A DNA stretch of 9,384 nucleotides, taken from assembly GCA_027004335.1 (NCBI GenBank), contig JALTID010000151.1, positions 1-9,384 on the forward strand. Reading direction: 5' to 3'. Below, in pieces: positions 1-5,840 of the stretch; position 1 is the stretch's first letter, and each line of letters opens with the position of its first letter. The notes under the pieces are model-generated. The model saw nothing but the letters and a program-made list of their open reading frames with translations, did no database searches and was not told the origin of the DNA. Source of the DNA: a bacterium (GTDB taxonomy: Bacteria > JALSQH01). The translations under genes were made by a program, and so were the position numbers.

Positions 1-2
1 TA

Positions 3-221
3 ACTCTGCCTTCTCCCTGGGGTGTGGGAGATAAAAGTACAGGTGTCTGGGTGGATGGGAAAGGTAATATTTGGGTAGTCGCTATGGATGTAAATTCAGG
101 AAAGATGGTTAGCGGGAAGATTCACTCAGGTTTAAATGTCATAAAGGTAAGGTATGGAATATTGAGGATCTTTGAAGAAGATGGTAAATATACAGTGAAG
201 TTGATAGGGACGCTGAGGTAA
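3..221 (+). CDS. C-terminal end of an unrecognised protein (partial)
   Basis: The reading frame is open to the left edge of the window and ends at a TAA at 219-221, so this is the last 72 residues of a longer gene. A GTG at 24 is in frame, but nothing resembling a ribosome binding site precedes it, and I read it as an internal valine codon. The visible part is rich in Gly, Val, Ile and Trp with alternating hydrophobic residues, suggesting a small beta-rich domain. The ending (SGLNVIKVRYG, then DGKYTVKLIG) loosely recalls C-terminal beta-sandwich segments of secreted or cell-surface proteins, but that is only an impression. There is no catalytic motif, cysteine or membrane segment. Function is unknown, and the missing upstream part would be needed to identify it. 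Confidence 0.5.
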   Translation, partial: TLPSPWGVGDKSTGVWVDGKGNIWVVAMDVNSGKMVSGKIHSGLNVIKVRYGILRIFEEDGKYTVKLIGTLR

Positions 222-253
222 AAGCACTCGGTTATTAGAGTATTGGTGAGGCA

Positions 254-279
254 GTTGTCAAAAATTTTGTGTAAAAATG
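254..279 (-). mobile_element. Possible outer end of an IS256-type element
   Basis: Just beyond the 3' end of the transposase remnant, read on the minus strand, the sequence is TTTTACACAAAATTTTTGAC followed by AAC. From memory, terminal inverted repeats of IS256-family elements in low-GC bacteria often have a similar TTTACACAAAA-TTGACA layout, and the position fits. No partner copy is visible near 697-720, so the opposite end appears lost and the boundary is a guess. Confidence 0.35.
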
Positions 280-284
280 TAGTT

Positions 285-697
285 TCATGCTAACTTCTCC
301 TTGTGTAAATTCTCTGATGTGTTGGTTGTTTTATACGGCTTCTTATTTCTTTAGGAAATTGGGTAAATGTGAGGTATCTATCTGCATCTTCTCTTAACTT
401 CTTTGCGAAATGAGGATGTTCTTTAGAAATGTTATTTAACTGGCGGTAAATAAAATTGCTTTCTTTACCTCATTATCTCCTTTTCTGATATCAAGCACCT
501 TAGCATCCATGGATATAAAAAGCCAAAATGAGAAGCCCATGGGGTAAAATCCGTTCTTAGAGTCTTGAATCACTTGTAAATGAATGTCTCTTTCTATCTC
601 TTTCTATCTTCATTATAAGTTTGAGAATTGCAGAAAGTAAGGTCTCTGTCAATTCTTTTGTAGCAATTGCCTGCATTGACTTTTTATTTTTCTCATC
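285..697 (-). pseudogene. Decayed IS256-family (Mutator) transposase remnant
   Basis: No single long frame exists here, but three minus-strand pieces read in order like a shrunken IS256-type transposase. Piece one (697 to 557) contains KELTETLLSAILKLIMKIER, like the N-terminal helix of the family, and ends in a stop. Piece two, shifted in frame (564 to 436), contains DSKNGFYPMG and then SMDAKVLDIRKGDNEVKKA, matching the conserved NGFYPR block and the first catalytic Asp strand (LFLDAKxLxVR). Piece three (433 to 285) contains FAKKLREDADRYLTFTQFPKEIRSRI and, after another shift, KTTNTSENLHKE, matching the conserved FPxxIRxxIxTTNxxE block that carries the catalytic Glu. About 410 bases remain of a gene normally near 1.2 kb. 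The stretch between the NGFYPR block and the first Asp is missing, and so is the region with the second Asp. It therefore cannot encode an active enzyme. It fills most of the 496-base gap between genes. Confidence 0.75.
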
Positions 698-704
698 TTA
701 AGAT
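676..704 (+). promoter_or_regulatory. Candidate sigma-70-type promoter
   Basis: TTGACT at 676-681 matches five of six bases of the -35 consensus. After exactly 17 bases comes TAAGAT at 699-704, matching four of six of the -10 consensus. Transcription would begin near 711, leaving only about seven leader bases before the ATG at 718. The -10 lies in a small palindrome (ATCTTAAGAT, 695-704). The elements overlap the 5' end of the dead transposase gene. This is a consensus match only. Confidence 0.4.
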
Positions 705-717
705 AAAAAAAGAGGGA

Positions 718-1545
718 ATGGTGAAGAATGTTATTTTGATTTTTACGGCTTTAATTCTAGTGAGCTCATTTTTGAATCCTCTGTATTCTTATAATTATCC
801 GGACTGGACGAAGGCTCAAAGGTATCTTTTTGGTGATCTTAAAAAGATGGAAGAAGCTCTTCCATTTTATATTAAACTTGCTGAGAAGAATAAAAATGAT
901 TACACTGCCCAGTGGAAAGTAGCGGAATTATGTTACTATTTATGGGAAAATTATCGTTTTGGAGGTAATCTTGCTGGTCAGTGGAAGGCAGCTAAAAATG
1001 GGTATTACTATGGGTGGAAGGGTGTTTTGTTAAACCCTAATGGGATAGAAGGTCTCTTCTGGTATGCAGCAGATAAAGGTGTCTGGGGAATTTTGAATGG
1101 ACCTTTGAACAGCTTAAAAGAAGCGGTAAAAGTGAAAAAATATCTTTTTAGGTTGAAATCACTTGATCCCCAGGCGAAGTTCGAAAAGGGAAGCTGGGCA
1201 AGGATTCTTGGTAAGGTATATGTTTTTTCTCCTCCTTTCCCTGTAGGTTTTGGAGATGTTACAGAGGGGATAAGGATATTAACTTTTGCTGTAGAGAAAT
1301 ATCCAGATTATGGGATAAACAGAAACTTCCTTGCAGAGTCTTATATGGCAATTGGAAAGATTGATGTAGCTGAAAAATTATTAAAGAAGAATGTAGAGAT
1401 ATTGAAAAAAGCTGATCAAACTATCTATGTAAATCGCAGGGATCTGAGAATCGCCAGAAATCTTCTTTTACTTATTAGAGAATATAAAGGAAAAAAGGAA
1501 AACAGGGTACCTGCCTCTGTGATTTTAGAGGCGGAATACAGGTAG
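718..1545 (+). CDS. Exported TPR-like helical repeat protein (TatT/TRAP-T-like)
   Basis: This encodes 275 residues. The frame is open back to a TTG at 667, but ATG 718 is chosen because a hydrophobic signal peptide (VKNVILIFTALILVSSFL, residues 2-19) begins there and GAGGG lies just upstream. GTG at 721 is an alternative with better spacing. The mature part is helical and full of Trp and Tyr. It has TPR-like helix pairs around residues 42-75, 135-170 and 180-225 (LDPQAKFEKGSWARILGKVY, then GDVTEGIRILTFAVEKYPDY, then NRNFLAESYMAIGKIDVAEK). The order WYAADKGVWG, LDP, LGKVY, GD, LAESY resembles the TatT/TRAP-T periplasmic family, trimeric TPR proteins linked to some TRAP transporters. No TRAP transporter gene is nearby, so a transport role is not supported here. 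No lipobox Cys is seen, so it is probably soluble in the periplasm or held by an uncleaved signal. Family assignment is from memory of pattern. Confidence 0.8.
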   Translation: MVKNVILIFTALILVSSFLNPLYSYNYPDWTKAQRYLFGDLKKMEEALPFYIKLAEKNKNDYTAQWKVAELCYYLWENYRFGGNLAGQWKAAKNGYYYGWKGVLLNPNGIEGLFWYAADKGVWGILNGPLNSLKEAVKVKKYLFRLKSLDPQAKFEKGSWARILGKVYVFSPPFPVGFGDVTEGIRILTFAVEKYPDYGINRNFLAESYMAIGKIDVAEKLLKKNVEILKKADQTIYVNRRDLRIARNLLLLIREYKGKKENRVPASVILEAEYR

Positions 1546-1653
1546 TTGATATGCTGGTGCTAGTTTCTAATCCCATATATTAGCTTATCTCTCCTGAGGG
1601 TTTGCTCTTGATTTTAAGTTATCACTGGTTAAATTATTTAACGGAGGTTGGAT

Positions 1654-2073
1654 ATGAAGGAAAAAAAAGAAAAGATCAACGCTGAACTGGTAGAAAAACT
1701 GGAAAAGCTAAAAGAGGAGATCAAAAAAACGGGAGAGAAAACTGCTGCAGAAATTGATAAGACAATGCTGGAAATAGGAAAAGATTGGGAATATTTGATG
1801 AAGGATTTTAATGAATTTTTTAAGGATGCAGTTTCCAAGGAGCAGGTTAAGGATACGATAGCCAAAACAAAGTCATGGCTTTCTGAAACTATTAAAAATG
1901 TTGCTGGTTCATTGCTGAATATGGAGAAGGAGTTGTCAGAGCTGCATGAAACCGGCAATGATGCTCCAGCAGGTAAATATGAATGTATCAGGTGCGGTAG
2001 AACTTTTGAGCATAACGGTGGCCCTCTTCCACACTGTAAATTGTGTGGAGGAACAACATTTAAAAAGCTATAA
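1654..2073 (+). CDS. Coiled-coil protein with C-terminal zinc ribbon
   Basis: This encodes 139 residues. ATG 1654 is preferred over TTG 1648 because GGAGG at 1643-1647 sits six bases upstream of it. Residues 2-100 are charged, Lys/Glu-rich and heptad-like with no Gly or Pro breaks over long stretches, predicting a long helical coiled coil. A short linker (GNDAPAGKYE) leads to a zinc ribbon with two CxxC knuckles (C111, C114, C128, C131) and the sequence YECIRCGRTFEHNGGPLPHC. The helical-then-ribbon layout recalls the DUF1451 (YbeL-type) proteins, whose role is poorly known, and the ribbon resembles that of rubrerythrin-like proteins. There is no signal peptide or membrane segment, so it should be cytoplasmic. 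Its stop lies 30 bases before hsp20 with no terminator between, so the two are probably cotranscribed. A role in stress or protein quality control is inference from that neighbour only. Confidence 0.85.
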   Translation: MKEKKEKINAELVEKLEKLKEEIKKTGEKTAAEIDKTMLEIGKDWEYLMKDFNEFFKDAVSKEQVKDTIAKTKSWLSETIKNVAGSLLNMEKELSELHETGNDAPAGKYECIRCGRTFEHNGGPLPHCKLCGGTTFKKL

Positions 2074-2089
2074 ATAAAAAACTAAAAGA

Positions 2090-2100
2090 AAGGGGGTGAT
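2090..2100 (+). promoter_or_regulatory. Very strong Shine-Dalgarno of the hsp20 gene
   Basis: AAGGGGGTGAT matches the full anti-Shine-Dalgarno complement AAGGAGGTGAT at ten of eleven positions. The G-rich core sits about seven bases upstream of ATG 2104. It predicts high translation of the heat-shock gene relative to its upstream partner and fixes the start codon. Confidence 0.8.
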
Positions 2101-2103
2101 AGT

Positions 2104-2550
2104 ATGGCAATCACGAGATGGGATCCTTTCAAAGATCTTATGAGGCTACAGGATGAATTAAACAAACTCTTTGAAGATCAGATTGCCAGAAGAATTGGTG
2201 GAGAGGAGATTTATCCATCTTCATGGATGCCGCCTGTGGATATCTATGAAGATGAGAACAACATTACGGTAAGAGCTGATCTCCCCGGAATGGATCAGAA
2301 AGATATAGAAGTTAAGGTTGAGAATAACAATCTCATAATTAAGGGGGAGAAGAAATTTGAGGATGAAGAAAAGAGGGATAACTATCACAGGATTGAAAGA
2401 TTTTATGGCACATTTCAGAGGAGTTTTATACTCCCCGATACGGTGAATGTGGATAAAGTTAAAGCAGTCTACAAGAACGGGGTTCTTGAAGTAACAGTTC
2501 CTAAGAAACCTGAGAAGAAACCCAAACAGATCAAGGTGGAAGTCCAGTAA
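2104..2550 (+). CDS. Hsp20/alpha-crystallin small heat-shock protein
   Basis: At 148 residues this is the usual length for a bacterial class A small heat-shock protein, an ATP-independent holdase that binds unfolding proteins in large cytoplasmic oligomers. The N-terminal arm (residues 1-40) has the common WDPFKDLMRLQDELNKLF motif. The alpha-crystallin domain spans about 43-134 and begins with PPVDIYEDENNITVRADLPG. It includes ERFYGTFQRSFILP (98-111) and the hallmark NGVLEVTVPK (125-134). The C-terminal tail is Lys/Pro-rich and carries an IKV sequence at the IxI/V position used for oligomer contacts. A strong Shine-Dalgarno precedes it and an intrinsic terminator starts 10 bases after its stop. 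No CIRCE element or convincing sigma-32 promoter is seen upstream. Expression probably comes from a promoter before the zinc-ribbon gene. Confidence 0.97.
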   Translation: MAITRWDPFKDLMRLQDELNKLFEDQIARRIGGEEIYPSSWMPPVDIYEDENNITVRADLPGMDQKDIEVKVENNNLIIKGEKKFEDEEKRDNYHRIERFYGTFQRSFILPDTVNVDKVKAVYKNGVLEVTVPKKPEKKPKQIKVEVQ

Positions 2551-2557
2551 TTGGTTT

Positions 2558-3514
2558 TCAGGCCAGCCCTACCGGGCTGGCCTTTTTTAATATCCATAGA
2601 AGAAAAATCCCACCTAAAAAGGCAGTTAAGATACCCACAGGTATTTCTCCCGAGGAAAGGATCACACGGCTCAGAGTATCGCTCCACACGATCAAAATCC
2701 CACCTCCCATGAAATTTAAGGGGATTGCAAATTCGCTTTTTCTTATTCCCCATCCCCTGAGGATATGTGGGACGATCAACCCGGCAAAGCCAATTGGCCC
2801 GGTAATAGAGACGATAATTGAAGTTAAGAGCGTGGCTCCTGCAACAGTGGCGGCCAGAAATAGTCCAAAATTTACTCCCAGAGTAATTGCTTCTTCCCTG
2901 CCCAGTGAAAGGATATTGATCTCTCTACTGATAAGAATCAGTCCCGCAATAATAAGAATTGAGATAGCATATATTACGGATAGAAGATCATAGCTCTCAG
3001 GGTAGATATTACCCATTAGCCAGTGGATGATTTCAATTACTTTTCCTCCGGGGGATATGTAGTACAGGAAAAGGATTACTGAAGAGAATATAACACTTAC
3101 TGTTATTCCTGCAATGATCAGGGTGTTCCTATCCATGATTTTTTTCTGTAATGCCAGAAGATATGCTATTATCACTCCTGTCATTCCTCCTACAAACGCG
3201 GTGAAGCTTCCCATGGCAAAACTTCCGCCAAGGAGGAGGGTGATTATAAAACCCAGTGATGCTCCTGAAGAGATACCCAGAGTGTAAGGAGTGGCAAGTG
3301 GGTTGACCAAGATGGTCTGAAGCAGGAAACCAGCTATTGCAAGATTACCGCCGGCGACCATACCCACCAGGGTTCTCGGTACCCGTAGAGTTAGAAGAAT
3401 TTTTCTATGGAATAGATCAAGATGAAACGGGTCTATGCTGATTTTGCCGATAAAGGGGGCAATTATAATTGTTGCCAGCCATGCAACTGTAATTACAGCG
3501 ATTTTTTTTCTCAC
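2558..3514 (-). CDS. FecCD/BtuC-type ABC importer permease
   Basis: This encodes 318 residues, close to the 320-350 normal for the family. It is the inner-membrane channel of a type II importer for cobalamin, haem or ferric siderophores. Hydrophobic segments run through the whole length, about nine or ten in number. Family blocks are RVPRTL (44-49), the long conserved run from GFLLQTILVNPLATPYTLG to SSGASLG (62-88), GPIGFAGLIVPHILR (239-253) and the C-terminal GEIPVGILTAFLGG (289-302). The start is GTG at 3514, preceded by GAGGA at good spacing and overlapping the ATPase stop by four bases (GTGA), so translation is probably coupled. Its last codons (KASPVGLA) are written in the hsp20 terminator stem. 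Substrate cannot be read from the sequence. Confidence 0.95.
   Translation of the reverse strand: MRKKIAVITVAWLATIIIAPFIGKISIDPFHLDLFHRKILLTLRVPRTLVGMVAGGNLAIAGFLLQTILVNPLATPYTLGISSGASLGFIITLLLGGSFAMGSFTAFVGGMTGVIIAYLLALQKKIMDRNTLIIAGITVSVIFSSVILFLYYISPGGKVIEIIHWLMGNIYPESYDLLSVIYAISILIIAGLILISREINILSLGREEAITLGVNFGLFLAATVAGATLLTSIIVSITGPIGFAGLIVPHILRGWGIRKSEFAIPLNFMGGGILIVWSDTLSRVILSSGEIPVGILTAFLGGIFLLWILKKASPVGLA
2561..2588 (+). terminator. Intrinsic terminator of the zinc-ribbon/hsp20 unit
   Basis: A perfect nine-base-pair GC-rich stem (GGCCAGCCC, 2561-2569, with GGGCTGGCC, 2574-2582) closes a four-base loop and is followed at once by six T residues (2583-2588). This is a textbook terminator for plus-strand transcription. 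On the minus strand the hairpin is followed by TGAAAACC with no T run, so it should not stop the converging operon in the same way. The stem lies inside the 3' coding end of the ABC permease gene. Confidence 0.92.
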
Positions 3515-4302
3515 TTTTCTTCCTCTACCGGGATAGGGTATCTGAGAAGCGATATTACAGGTTTTTTAGTTCCGGGATAGAGAGTGTAATAAACCTCTAC
3601 CCCGAAGTACTCCTGGATATTTTTATATGTAAGAATATCTTCAGGGTTTCCTGATCTTTTTATTTCCCCTTTATACATTATTGCCACCGCGTCTGAGTAA
3701 AGGGAAGCTGTGTTGAGATCGTGCGTTACCATTACCATTGTTTTGCCCTGCTCTTTTAAATTCAGAATGAGATTGAGGAGAAGATTTATATGTTTTAAAT
3801 CGAGGAAAGTACCAGTTTCATCCAGTAGAATAACAGGTGTATCCTGTAGAAGTGCACGGGCAATGAGAACCATTCTCTGTTCTCCACCACTCAGGCTGCT
3901 AAATGGTTTCTTGAGTATAGCTTCTATACCCAGGTACATTACGGTTTTATCAAATAGTTCCTTATTTTTTGAGATACCCCCAAGTGGAGAAGAGTGGGGG
4001 TACCTCCCCATGCATATCACATCTTCCACCAGAAAGGGTAGTGCAGGATTTATGTTCTGTGGGACATAGGAGATAAATCTCGCCCTGTTTCTTGTAGATA
4101 GCAAATTTAGACTTTTGCCGTTCCAGAGAATCTCTCCCTCCCATGGTCTATAAATGCCTGCTATGAGTTTGAGTAGGGTTGTTTTCCCTGCACCGTTTGG
4201 TCCAACAAAGCTAAAGATAGTTCCCTCTGGAATTTTGAGATTTATATTGTTTAGTAATTTCTTGTTTTCAAAGCCAAAAGTAGTATCTTTTACTTCAAGC
4301 AA
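3511..4302 (-). CDS. ABC importer ATPase, FecE/BtuD type
   Basis: This 263-residue ATP-binding subunit pairs with the permease next door and acts on the cytoplasmic side of the membrane. Visible motifs are Walker A GPNGAGKT (34-41), the Q-loop Gln 82 in YVPQN, signature LSGGEQ (137-142), Walker B VILLDE (157-162) with the catalytic Glu, and switch His 194 in THD. After the Glu the sequence is TGTFLDL where the family usually has PTSHLDL, so the conserved Pro-Thr is replaced while the D-loop Asp stays. The core should still be functional. The start is TTG at 4302, inside the last codons of the binding-protein gene (13-base overlap), with AAGGAAAA upstream. No ATG fits the conserved N-terminus MLEVKDTTFGF. 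The C-terminal 25-30 residues extend past the usual domain. Confidence 0.95.
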   Translation of the reverse strand: MLEVKDTTFGFENKKLLNNINLKIPEGTIFSFVGPNGAGKTTLLKLIAGIYRPWEGEILWNGKSLNLLSTRNRARFISYVPQNINPALPFLVEDVICMGRYPHSSPLGGISKNKELFDKTVMYLGIEAILKKPFSSLSGGEQRMVLIARALLQDTPVILLDETGTFLDLKHINLLLNLILNLKEQGKTMVMVTHDLNTASLYSDAVAIMYKGEIKRSGNPEDILTYKNIQEYFGVEVYYTLYPGTKKPVISLLRYPIPVEEEK

Positions 4303-5066
4303 TTTACTTTTCCTTTCAGTGGATTACCTAAAATTTTTCTTAAAATAATAACGGATTTTACAATTCCGGGTCCAGGTATTGTTAATTCCGGGTCGTTAAT
4401 TTTTTTTATGTTGAATTTTTCCAGGAGGGAATTATCTATTTTTTTCATAGAGAGGTTTAGCACAATATCTGGATTGAGTTTTAGAATGTCTTCAATGGAG
4501 AACTGAGGATATGGAATCCTGGATCTTACCACATTTATTCCCCCTGCCAGTTTAACAACCTCACTTACAAAACTTTTTTCGCCAGCTACAAAAAACTTAT
4601 TTCCAACAACATCCAGAATTATCACAACTCTTACAGATCTGCTATTTTTAACATTTATCTGTTTAAGGCAGTTTTTAATTTTTGTTCTTAATAGAATTGC
4701 CTTTTTTTCTATACCAAGGAACCTGCCAATTTTTAATATTGAATCCAGGATATCATCTATGGTCTGATCTTTTATCGTCAATGTTTTTATACCGAATTCA
4801 GATAGTTGTTTTAAATATCTTTCCTGGTATGTAGCTCCAATTACTTTATCAGGTCTTAGTGAAATTATCTTTTCCACATCTGGTCTATAGTAGGGTCCTA
4901 TTTCAGGTAATTTTTTTCTCCATGGGGGAAATCTTGTTCTTTCCGGTACCCCAGCAATCTCATTTCCCGTACCGAGATCATAGAGGATTTCATTTATTGC
5001 TGGAGTGAGACCAATTATTTTTTCTCCCCATACACTGGTGGGTAGAACTATGAGTGTTAAGATCAA
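4290..5066 (-). CDS. Periplasmic substrate-binding protein, BtuF/FecB family
   Basis: This binding protein captures a metal chelate (cobalamin, haem or siderophore) and delivers it to the permease. Family features include EKIIGLTPAINEILYDLG just after the signal peptide, ERTRFPPWRKKLPEIGPYYRPDVEKIISLRPDKVIG, the linker region DSILKIGRFLGIEKKA, and EVVKLAGGINVV with ILKLNPDIVL in the second lobe. The start is uncertain. The only in-frame ATG (5201) lies 133 bases inside rlmH and adds 45 unrelated residues. I chose TTG 5066, two bases after the rlmH stop, giving 258 residues with a hydrophobic leader ending near SVWG-EK. CTG 5072 is an alternative. The leader has no Lys or Arg and no lipobox Cys, which is unusual for an exported protein and suggests a soluble periplasmic form. 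Translation is probably coupled to rlmH. Confidence 0.88.
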   Translation of the reverse strand: MILTLIVLPTSVWGEKIIGLTPAINEILYDLGTGNEIAGVPERTRFPPWRKKLPEIGPYYRPDVEKIISLRPDKVIGATYQERYLKQLSEFGIKTLTIKDQTIDDILDSILKIGRFLGIEKKAILLRTKIKNCLKQINVKNSRSVRVVIILDVVGNKFFVAGEKSFVSEVVKLAGGINVVRSRIPYPQFSIEDILKLNPDIVLNLSMKKIDNSLLEKFNIKKINDPELTIPGPGIVKSVIILRKILGNPLKGKVNCLK

Positions 5067-5068
5067 GA

Positions 5069-5476
5069 TCAGTGGTGATATGGATGTCCCGAGAGAATTG
5101 TGTGAGCTCTGTATGTCTGTTCCAGAAGAAAAAGCAGTGCCATCTGGTGTGGCAAAGTCATCCTGGAAAGTGAGAGAAAGTAGTTTCCTTTCTTTTTCCA
5201 TTCCTCCTTTACTCCATAGGGTCCACCAATTACAAATGTGATTTCCTTTTTTTCATTTTCCCATCTGTAAAGCAGTTCTGCAAATTTCTCTGATGAAAGT
5301 TGTATCCCGTTTTCGTCAAGAATAACTGTGAAGTTTCCCTCTGATGGTTTTGCATTCTCCGAATGGATCAGGGTGGTTTTCCACCTTCCGGAAATTCTTC
5401 TCATATACTCTTTCACCTGTTCCTGGCCCCACCATTCCCCGGGGAGTCTGGCAAGTAAGATTACTTTGATTTTCAT
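5069..5476 (-). CDS. rlmH: 23S rRNA (pseudouridine1915-N3)-methyltransferase RlmH
   Basis: This SPOUT-class enzyme uses S-adenosylmethionine to methylate pseudouridine 1915 in helix 69 of 23S rRNA on assembled 70S ribosomes. It has 135 residues, a little shorter than the usual 155-160. The shortening seems to be in the N-terminal half, before the SAM-binding core. Diagnostic blocks are ITFVIGGPYG (79-88), LSLSRMTLPHQM (101-112), LLEQTYRAHTIL (117-128) and the C-terminal HPYHH that closes the active site. ATG 5476 overlaps the rsfS stop as ATGA and has GGAG four bases upstream. The rsfS-rlmH order is the common one in bacteria. Confidence 0.95.
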   Translation of the reverse strand: MKIKVILLARLPGEWWGQEQVKEYMRRISGRWKTTLIHSENAKPSEGNFTVILDENGIQLSSEKFAELLYRWENEKKEITFVIGGPYGVKEEWKKKGNYFLSLSRMTLPHQMALLFLLEQTYRAHTILSGHPYHH

Positions 5477-5838
5477 CTTTCTCCGATTTCTCCATCATCC
5501 TCCACACCATATTTTGGCGCATCAAACCAGAGATGTTCAAGGTCGTACAGCTCTCTAAATTCCTCCAGGAAGATGTGAGCTATAACATCTCCGTAATCCA
5601 TCACAATCCAGTGATTAAAGGGTACTCCTTCAATTCCCAGTGGATAGTAGCCTCTTAATTTCATCTTTTTCTCAATTTCTTCCATTATTGCACCAGCATG
5701 TGTAGTGGAGTTAGCAGTGGTCAGTACAAAGTAATCGGTTATAGTGAGCCCCTTCATATCCATTATGAGAGTATCTTTCCCTTTTTTGGCCCTTATAGTT
5801 TCAGCAATAACCTTGACTATCCTTGGTATCCTTCCCAT
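5473..5838 (-). CDS. rsfS: Ribosomal silencing factor RsfS (Iojap family)
   Basis: RsfS binds ribosomal protein uL14 on the large subunit and blocks subunit joining when nutrients are scarce. Counting from GTG 5844, family blocks are MDMKGLTITDYFVLTTANST (28-47), the WIVMDYGDVIAHIF strand (79-92) and REL-YDLEHLWFDAP (97-110). ATG 5838 gives 121 residues and is favoured because GGAG lies five bases upstream. The alternative GTG at 5844 overlaps that Shine-Dalgarno and the nadD stop (GTGA), and would add two residues. The gene sits between nadD and rlmH, the usual partners, with an overlap into rlmH. Confidence 0.95.
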   Translation of the reverse strand: MGRIPRIVKVIAETIRAKKGKDTLIMDMKGLTITDYFVLTTANSTTHAGAIMEEIEKKMKLRGYYPLGIEGVPFNHWIVMDYGDVIAHIFLEEFRELYDLEHLWFDAPKYGVEDDGEIGER

Positions 5839-5840
5839 TT

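Noticed and set aside
221-246. CIRCE-like inverted repeat (AGCACTC, eight bases, GAGTATT)
   Set aside because: The left arm resembles the HrcA operator, but the right arm matches only four of nine bases, the spacer is eight not nine, and no heat-shock gene follows directly.
588-609. Short tandem repeat of TCTCTTTCTA
   Set aside because: Only about two copies, lying within the decaying transposase sequence. It is probably slippage, not a functional repeat.
1608-1635. TTGATT with TAAATT 16 bases later as a promoter for the zinc-ribbon/hsp20 unit
   Set aside because: Both boxes are weak and the start site would fall on or just beside the Shine-Dalgarno. A CCCATATAT at 1572-1580 recalls a sigma-32 -10 box but no matching -35 is present.
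1638-1958. Minus-strand Ser/Phe-rich frame opposite the zinc-ribbon gene
   Set aside because: Its composition is what the antisense of a Lys/Glu-rich coiled coil gives, and there is no independent evidence.
2469-2753. Minus-strand frame spanning the hsp20/permease junction
   Set aside because: It overlaps two confirmed genes and the terminator, and its Cys/Arg-rich sequence matches nothing recognisable.
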